A stretch of DNA of 64,000 nt, from positions 33,903,795 through 33,967,794 of the forward strand of contig NC_092670.1 of the NCBI RefSeq assembly GCF_964355755.1. Reading direction: 5' to 3'. Shown in pieces: positions 56,989 through 64,000 of this stretch (positions are counted from its first letter, which is position 1; the number at the start of each line of letters is the position of its first letter). The translations under genes and the position numbers were made by a program. The notes under the pieces are model-generated. The model was not told where the DNA came from and searched no databases. It saw only the letters and a program-made list of their open reading frames with translations. This DNA comes from Antedon mediterranea. Taxonomy: Eukaryota; Echinodermata; Crinoidea; Comatulida; Antedonidae.

Positions 56989-59643
56989 CAGGTGTACAGG
57001 ATAAGTCAGGCAGATAACAACAATCACGATGCTCAGTAATAAATCTGTCAAAGTATCTTTATTCTTTTCTCTTTCTTTCTTTAATTTGAGTATGGTCGAG
57101 GATTAAGAGGTTTCGAAACTTCTGAACCTTCCTAGTACACTTGAAATCTTCCTTTATCTATTAACAATATCTTAAAGTATCTATCTAGTTTTCCTATGAA
57201 ACTATACTTTAAACTACACTTTGGATGTTTAGTTCCCCTATAGAACTGCGAAACCATCTTTAACACATGGTTTTTTTTTGCCATCATCCTCCGATCATGT
57301 CGAAGGTTATCGCTAGAGGGCTAATCTAAAATAATTATCTAGCGCCCTCATCTATATGTATCTTATGAACTTTACAACATCTTTAAGGTGGGAATATATC
57401 AACACAGCAAAAAATACAATATGACAGAAGAAAGATTATCATCATTATTATTATTGTATTACTTTTAACTACCATTATTCATTTCATTTGTCAGGTTTTT
57501 TTGTGGGTTTTTTTTTGGGGGGGGGGGGAGCGGTTTTATTATTATTTTTGGTAGTATAGTCATTATTGCAAAAATGTAGAAAAGAAAATTATGTCGGGCC
57601 AATTTTCTGGGTAGAGAGGGAACAATAAACAATTTTTTTGTTCAATACGATTTTTTATGTTTAATTTTGTACGCGAGAGAGTGTTGTGTCATTTATTGAT
57701 GTCATTGAACTTCTCCATGATATATTATTATTTTCATTAAGACAAAAAAAAAACCAGTTATACGGGGGTTTTTTTTTTCAAATGTTTGCAGAATAAACCA
57801 CATAGAGCTATTCTGTATTTTAAGCAATGGCAGTGCCGTTGGTTTATTGAAAAAATAACTCAACAGAAACTCCGAAACTAATAATAGTCTGTTATACTTA
57901 AGTATAAACATTTATTTTATTAATCAAGCTAGCTAATACTAATTTTTAATTTAATCTAACTAAGCGTCTTTGTAAAGTCTGTGTAATTCAAGGTTTGGGA
58001 AGCTTAACAAATTTCAATATATAAATTATAATTTACAAAAACTATTAAGTATAAATAAATGATAATAATAATAAAGTATATTATAGTAAATAAGAATATT
58101 TAACATACTTATGAATTACAAAAACAACCAACAAGGACTGTTAACAAGAAAATAACTGTGCTAGCTTTCTACATGTGAACCTTAAACCCTGGTATAAGCA
58201 ATCAATATAACAATTAATTAATTAATTAATTGTTTGTTCTTCTTAATAATGTGATAAACTTTGCCGTTTAACGATTTCCTTTTAACGAAGTAAAGAAAGC
58301 AACAACATTTCAGGCAAAAACTCATAGAATAGGATACAGTGTATGCCTATAAACACAATTAAGTGATAATATATAATTATTATTTTTCGGTATTACGAGT
58401 CTTAAGCACTGTATACACTTCACCTTAATATAACATTTACATCTCTATACTTTTAATAAAAATATTATTTTATAACACATCGTTCGACGCATGGGTACAA
58501 AAGGCGTACCATAATGCATCAATGCATATTCTTTTAAAGCGTCACACTGACGTCAATATTTTCTATGACGTAATACCATTTTTTTAATTTTAAAGTTACA
58601 TTAGTAACACTAAACCTAACATCGTCTAAATAAAATATTTATTACAATTATTACAATCTGTAAAATATTAAAGTAAGCATTTTAAAAAATATTTTTATGG
58701 TAATTATTAGTAGTAAATGTATGTTTTGTATAAAATGTTATGTAACCGCCACAACCTTTTATTATTCACTATTCTGTGTAAAAAATATTATAAATCAGTT
58801 GATAAATGAATTCGAAAGCGTACGTGTCACGTGCTCATATTGCGTAGTAGTATGTAAATTTACATTATCAAGCCTTTACAGTATATAATTGAGGTTTGGC
58901 TTTAAATCGTTGATTTTTGCAGTTTGATCGTTTGAATGCTGGAATGTGATATTCTACACAATGGTTCTTTATATTTTCCCTCAATACAACCCTTTTTGGT
59001 GTTTTATTAGTGATATGGTGACCACTATATCTTATACACTGCGTATTAAATATGCTATTTAGACATCAAAGTTTTAAATCTTTTTGTACTTATTCAATTT
59101 AAATGTTGATAAATAAACTTAATTCTTACATCCATGTTAATCGTTCCTGTCATGCGTTTCATTTCAATAAGAACGTAGAAATAATATTGTATATGTTTGA
59201 AGGTTTGCATGGCGAAATCAAATGTTGATATAAGTTTGCGGTACACCACGTATTTTAGTTGTGAAAAGAATTGTTGATTTTGTCGACGTTCCGATCAATA
59301 TGCTTTGATCGTTCTCTAGAGTGAGAACATTTATATCAACAATAATATTGCACTTGCCAATAGATAAAAATTACGTTCGAATTTACCTCGATTGTTTGAT
59401 CAAAAACATAATATCATATTTTATAACCTGTACAAACTGCATCAGAAAAAGTTGTTAAAGAAATGTTCCTGTCACTCGGCCGCAATATTTCTTTTCGTAC
59501 ATAAGTTGGGGACCCCTTCATGATACGTCACATGCGATCTTCCGAATGACTATCGCTGATATGTGTCATGGGAATCTAAACACCTAACACCTAAACACAA
59601 TGTTTATATATTTATTAATAGTGAATTGACATTCTGCTACAAC
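56989..59643. other. AT-rich intergenic DNA, no gene seen
   Basis: Homopolymer and G-run tracts (57490-57530) and scattered short A/T-rich open frames without coding character. A short block near 57300-57370 ('ctagcgccctcat') may be part of an old repeat. Confidence 0.4.
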
Positions 59644-59805
59644 TTAAGCTCTGTCTACACTATTAAACTTTATGTGACAACAAAATGTAATGTGCTCATA
59701 AATGGATATGATGATGTCATATCACTACCATATTTGGCCATATCACTACCTTTATATTGGGCACATTATACTTTTTTTTGTAAAACTAGTTTAATAGAGT
59801 AGATT
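59644..59805. mobile_element. Short TIR element, 'GTCTACACTAT' family, copy 2
   Basis: Left end AAGCTCTGTCTACACTATTA; right end AAACTAGTTTAATAGAGTAGA, inverse and imperfect. Interior 'gatgatgtcatatcactacc' words match the copy at 1003-1259. Confidence 0.55.
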
Positions 59806-60016
59806 CAAGACAAGATAAACGATATTCTGATCTTTACAAAATGTTTTCCATTAACGAATATATTCTCGCGAATAGAACATTCCTGAGTTATGATATTATG
59901 GTTGCGCATTTTTCCACGTCACAATAATTAAAATGTTAATACGCATGCTCATTAGTGAAAACTCGATTTGAGCGAATAAAGTCGTCTAGTGGATAATAAT
60001 AACTGTAATAATTACC

Positions 60017-60205
60017 TTTTTGTAACGCTCTTGGTCCGCTTCCTTTCGCACAACGCAGTTGGTGATGGTATATGCAAGAAGGGCTAAGAACTTCAAACAC
60101 AGGAAAATACCGATGTATATACCGATACCGTTCAGCATCGTACAGCAGACAATCGCCTTCTTTCTCGCACGAGAAATCACGAATCCAACAACCACAAATT
60201 TGAGA
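60017..60205 (-). CDS. Possible exon of a small membrane protein
   Basis: The minus-strand frame reads FVISRARKKAIVCCTMLNG, then IGIYIGIFLCLKFLALLAYT, then NCVVRKEADQERYKK before AAAAAG|GTAATT. A basic patch followed by one clear transmembrane helix and a charged tail is protein-like, and the base composition is richer than the surroundings. The segment faintly recalls the C-terminal half of CD225/dispanin proteins, but I cannot confirm that. No partner exons were found. Another overlapping frame is longer (138 codons) but has no recognisable features. Confidence 0.25.
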
Positions 60206-60539
60206 ACTGCTTATAAATAAAATGGTGCTGGTATAAAGCCTGAAAGCGAAAATTGACAATTCGGTTTTTGAAGAAACACAGCATAGAAACCTATAATTTA
60301 GAGCATTAAGAAAATAGAAGGCAACGTTGATTTTCGAGTGAAAGCCGTACAATACTAAACATATCGGGCAGACGCCAAGAAAAAAAACTTAATTATACCA
60401 AATCAAGTAACGTTGGAAAAGAGTGCAACAGAACTTCAACCCAAAAAAACCACATGTTTGTAATTGGGGGAATAACCTGTTACTTGTAGTCTACTGGGCT
60501 ATATTGCGTACATGTGTGGACAACACATACCATAACTTT

Positions 60540-60862
60540 CTATTATATTCCCCTAAGAGTCCCTTCGTGTCGAGTGCTGCCACCAAACGGCGCTCGTTCG
60601 TCTGTCCACAACGACAGGGAATGAATGGACCAGTACACCGAGGTAACCCCCTACTCTTCCGAAAGATATAATAGGTTCTTTAAAGTGCCTATGAGCTAGA
60701 TGTGTTCACTAGTCTAGACCTCCAGTTGTAAGTCCTTAACCGAGAAGACTTGTTCTATCACCGAAAGAATGGTCGAGCAGCCTGTGCCGATTGCAAAGCT
60801 GCTGCTGCAGCTATGGTTTGCGGCGGCGCCCATGTCTTTACCGCTGAGCCACTCGACTCATA
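60540..60862 (-). mobile_element. Possible tRNA-derived SINE
   Basis: From 60862 inward on the minus strand: GAGTCGAGTGGCTCAGCGGT, containing TGGCTCAGCGG, a good Pol III A box. A body follows that ends 'ccctgtcgttgtggacag'. No clear B box was found. Low-confidence call. Confidence 0.3.
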
Positions 60863-60884
60863 ACTAGTATTCAATTAGCAAACT

Positions 60885-61570
60885 GCAAACTTAGTCTTGT
60901 TTAGGCTGTATTATCCTAATCATACTGTTGCCGAGAAAAGTAACCGACTCTTGAAGAAACGAATGCTATTTTCACTAGTCCAAAAGCATAACTTTAACCC
61001 GTAGTTAAACCATTTAATATTGGATATGCATAACATTGACAGAAAACCTAAGTTCCATCAAGCCTAAAAGTGTATGCCAACAATGGGGACACCGTGTCCA
61101 GTCATTGACATTAGTGTTCAGTGTTGGACAAACGGATAGGAATGGATATGCTTTCATCACAATAATGTTGTTGCAGACTCCAACATATAGACAATAATGG
61201 GTTATGTCTTACGCTTATAACATTGATGGCCGGATGTGCACTCAGGCAGACTAATGAATAAAAATAGGAATAATAGGCTAAAGTTTTAAGATTAAAATTT
61301 ATATTTCAAGCTGGAAATAGGTCTCTACGTCTAAAGGATTAAACATTGAAGGATAAACAGACAAACGTTGTCTGTATTAACAATAAAAAGTCAAAGATTT
61401 TAGTAAAGTTTAATTTTAGTTAAATTTAACACCATTTATCCATTTAAAAATAGCAGTTAAAAATAGACAGTTGACACTGACAGACAAACAGACAGAACTA
61501 CATTCCTAGGTTTCCAACTTAAAAATATTACATAAAGTTTTTAAAGTCTAAAATTTCTTAACATTCTGTT
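60885..61570. other. Gene B 3' flank paralogous to the gene A 3' flank
   Basis: Collinear with 23635-23856, 25714-25860 and 25900-26020, with the elements at 23857-25713 and 26024-29731 absent. It provides the empty-site reference for both insertions. Confidence 0.75.
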
Positions 61571-61617
61571 GTTAGTACGTTAGTGGTTACATTGTGTTAC
61601 GTTGTTACACGATAGTG

Positions 61618-61775
61618 GTTAAGCTAGGACGTAACACAAGGACGTAAACGCAACGCAAGAGCGTGTTGACCAATGACAAGTGACACTTCGAATAATCCAT
61701 CACTTGTGATAGGTCAACTCATCTACGTTGCGTTACGTCCTTGTGTTGTGTCTAGAGAGAACCATTAGTGGTTGA
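61618..61775. mobile_element. MITE, 'GGACGTAACGCAACGCAAG' family, copy 1
   Basis: 'aggacgtaaacgcaacgcaa' at the left and 'cgttgcgttacgtccttgtg' at the right are inverse. The left terminal bases are worn. A second copy lies 30 bp downstream. Confidence 0.65.
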
Positions 61776-61805
61776 TTTGTATTACGTTAGTGGTTGATTA
61801 TTACG

Positions 61806-61991
61806 TTAAGCGTGGTTCCCACTAGCGACGCAACACAAGGACGTAACGCAACGCAAGTGAATTGACCAATCACAAGCGATGGCTTATTCGCTTGTAATTG
61901 CTAACTGTCTATGACTTCGCTTGTCATTGGCTAAAACGCTTGCGTTGCGTTTACGTCCTTGCGTTACGTTCTAGTGGAAACCAAGCTTTAG
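61806..61991. mobile_element. MITE, 'GGACGTAACGCAACGCAAG' family, copy 2
   Basis: Left end AAGCGTGGTTCCCACTAGCG and right end (inverse) AAGCTTGGTTTCCACTAG, continuing into the shared GGACGTAACGCAACGCAAG stem. It folds into a long hairpin and is non-coding. Confidence 0.75.
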
Positions 61992-62640
61992 TGTGTGATA
62001 ATTAAGAACCTAGGCAAATAAACAAAAGTAATTCATCCATAATTTTCTTTTGAAATTTACGAATTCGTATACCCTCCCTTGTGATTATAAACATTACCTC
62101 CCTGTAGTCTTTTTAACAATCAAGAAAAAAAAACAACACTTTAGGCGAATAATATTATTACATATTTAATGTTATATTAGTTCGATCCACGACAATATTT
62201 TCTATGATGTAAATACTGTTTTTAAAAGTTAAAGCTACATACTAATATGATGATTTTTCTAAACTAAATAAAATATTTATATATCTCCAGTTTATTAAAA
62301 GTAAGCTAGCAATTTCAATCTATAAAATGTCAAAGTAAACATTTAAAACAGCTGTTTTTCACGGTAATAGTAAATGTTTGTTTTGTAGGAAAAACAATAT
62401 TTGACTACCAACAATTTCTTTTAATTATTTATGTAAAAAGTCACGTTCTCACTTCTTTGAATTGTATTAAACCTAACTATAATTGCATACAATTGAACTC
62501 AAGTGAAATGTGATTGGTCCTTTTTGGGTGTATTTCTATTACGTAATCGTGGTTGGTAGTCGAAAATGTTCATAGGAGAAAGACCAACTAACAAACGGAC
62601 CAATCAGATAACACTCTGATAGCCTTGCTGTGATGTATTC
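61992..62640. other. AT-rich upstream region of gene C
   Basis: No coding signal. It leads into the conserved promoter blocks. Confidence 0.4.
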
Positions 62641-62644
62641 ACAT

Positions 62645-62830
62645 TAAGGGAACGTTATTGGTCGACTGTACTTGCCAATATTTCAATTTAAATTTCGTCA
62701 CGCTATACTACTATTTAATCGTCGACAAAACATTCTCTATCTAATTTCATTTAGTAGGTCTACTGAGCAACAGCCGGTTTAGAGGACTAAATTAGATCTT
62801 CTATATATGCCTAGTGTTTAGCCAAATAGG
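62645..62830 (+). promoter_or_regulatory. Gene C promoter with TATA box
   Basis: Same ordered blocks as gene B: TTGGTCGACTGTA, CGTCACGCTA, GTCGACAAAACATTC, and the block ending GCAACAGCCGGTTTAGAGGA (62752-62786). Then comes TATA (CTATATATGC, 62801-62810) and the leader CTAGTGTTTAGCCAAATAGG. The ATG lies about 55 bp after the TATA box. Confidence 0.65.
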
Positions 62831-62861
62831 CCTTTTTACTGTTTATCCGAAGTCAATTGCA

Positions 62862-62958
62862 ATGGTTTTATGGAAGAAAATCGCACTTATGTTCTGTTTG
62901 TTGGTGGTAATCAGAGCCAACAGAGAGGAAACTACTGGTAGTGATAGGCCTACTTCTG
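62862..62958 (+). CDS. Gene C exon 1: signal peptide of a paralogous secreted lectin
   Basis: Start ATG 62862: MVLWKKIALMFCLLVVIRA, a signal peptide, then NREETTGSDRPTS and a phase-1 donor TCTG|GTAAGT. It is a close paralogue of gene B exon 1 with a slightly longer mature start. An upstream in-frame ATG at 62814 lies at or near the expected cap site and is not conserved in gene B. The remaining exons must lie beyond the right edge, so the FTP-PAN content is inferred from gene B. Confidence 0.7.
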
Positions 62959-64000
62959 GTAAGTTTTGTATTTTTATTTTTCCACAATCATTCATGTATG
63001 TTACATGGGGTTTTGTTTCTCTTTCAGGGTGTGGGGGGAGTGGTGACAGCCACTTTTATTTCAAATTGTAAGATCTTTCAATTTTACATGTAGAATCAAA
63101 ATTTAAGAGTGTAATATAGCAGATCTATAACATATAATTTACAATTTTCTCTCTCTTATAATGTATTATAAAACAATTAATATGTGTGATTTTAATAACA
63201 AATTTTCGTTCACGTTATCACATTTATTTTTAGCCATGTTTATGTTACAAACATATTGATTCTAGATTTTAGTTCAAATCGGAAAATATAATAATAATAA
63301 TTTAATTTCAACACATGCTTCTATAAAACATTCTTTAAAAGGTTGAAGGTTGACACAATTTGAAAAAAAAAATAAACATTTTTTTTTATTCATTTAAAAA
63401 AATACAATCGTAACACAAAATCACTTTAAAATAAAGTAATAGATATCAAAGAAATATGAACGTTTAAATAAAGTAACTTACAGTGATCAAACAATATTAA
63501 AAACTATAAATTATTAATTCCATTTTTTTTATGTAAATAATAATTAATTATTAATTATTAATCAATAATTAATTTGGTAAATGCTGTAACCAATCTAACT
63601 GAATATAAGTAACTTTCAGTGGTCAAACAATTACAAAAAATATAGATTATTAATCCTTTTTTTTTATTTAAAATAATATATAGGCCTATATACATATATT
63701 TTAATTATATGTATTGTAACCAAGGAACTAATGGTATAGTTAATAATTAAAAATATCTAATAAGTGCAAATAATAATTTCTTGGTTTCAATGTAATTAAA
63801 TACAATAAATAGCAGACATAATAATATTACACAAAAAAGTCATATCCTCGAGTAAAAGTATCAGAAAATTATTAAATATAATCTTCTATTAATCTCCACT
63901 TTTGTCTAAAATTATACAATTTACTTCTTTTAGAAGCAATTTTTATTCTATATTATAATTAAATTTTAACAAATTGAAGAAAACCTGGAAGACTGACTTT
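62959..64000 (+). other. Gene C intron 1, start
   Basis: The first 300 bp are paralogous to gene B intron 1 (33460-33830). After 63300 it is extremely AT-rich. A direct duplication of about 135 bp is visible ('aagtaacttacagtgatcaa' at 63473 and 'aagtaactttcagtggtcaa' at 63608). Confidence 0.6.

Overview
The window is eukaryotic, AT-rich, intron-rich and full of transposons. Gene content (a vertebrate-type TBCEL, secreted proteins with fucolectin, PAN and FAMeT domains, a DUF4806 gene, and a CR1/L2-type LINE with a 2A-like motif) fits an invertebrate deuterostome, most likely an echinoderm. That assignment is inference. All gene models below were read by eye from splice signals, reading phase and family resemblance.

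Layout. 1-3.4 kb: the first two coding exons of TBCEL on the minus strand, running off the left edge. 4.0-5.6 kb: minisatellites and a 372-bp tandem duplication carrying tRNA-like genes. 5.87-23.6 kb: the 3' end of a secreted-protein gene ('gene A': a Cys-rich exon and a FAMeT exon). It is split by a 13.6-kb terminal-inverted-repeat element (6362-20004) with long subterminal satellite arrays and a four-exon DUF4806 gene. The FAMeT exon is also broken by a 3.1-kb hAT-type insertion with a perfect 8-bp target duplication. 23.6-33 kb: intergenic DNA with a Helitron-carrying element and a 3.7-kb long-TIR element. 33.4-55.5 kb: 'gene B', a secreted fucolectin(FTP)-PAN protein in five exons joined in phase 1. 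Its 19.4-kb first intron holds a large inverted repeat, two LINEs with target duplications, a complete but dead 5.4-kb hAT transposon with an acidic coding tandem repeat, a Helitron copy and two LTR-retrotransposon remnants. 55.8 kb: a decayed copy of the gene A Cys-rich exon. 61-64 kb: gene B's 3' flank (paralogous to gene A's) leads into the promoter and signal-peptide exon of a third paralogue, 'gene C', which runs off the right edge.

How it fits together. The paralogous 3' flanks, promoters and exons show a tandem array of lectin-like secreted genes on the plus strand, derived from an ancestor that probably encoded signal peptide, FTP, PAN, Cys-rich and FAMeT modules. Transposons then inflated the array and broke individual members. 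TBCEL sits divergently at the left end. The most unusual items are the giant satellite-flanked DUF4806 element and the hAT transposase gene with its 20-unit acidic repeat. No tool-based searches were possible.
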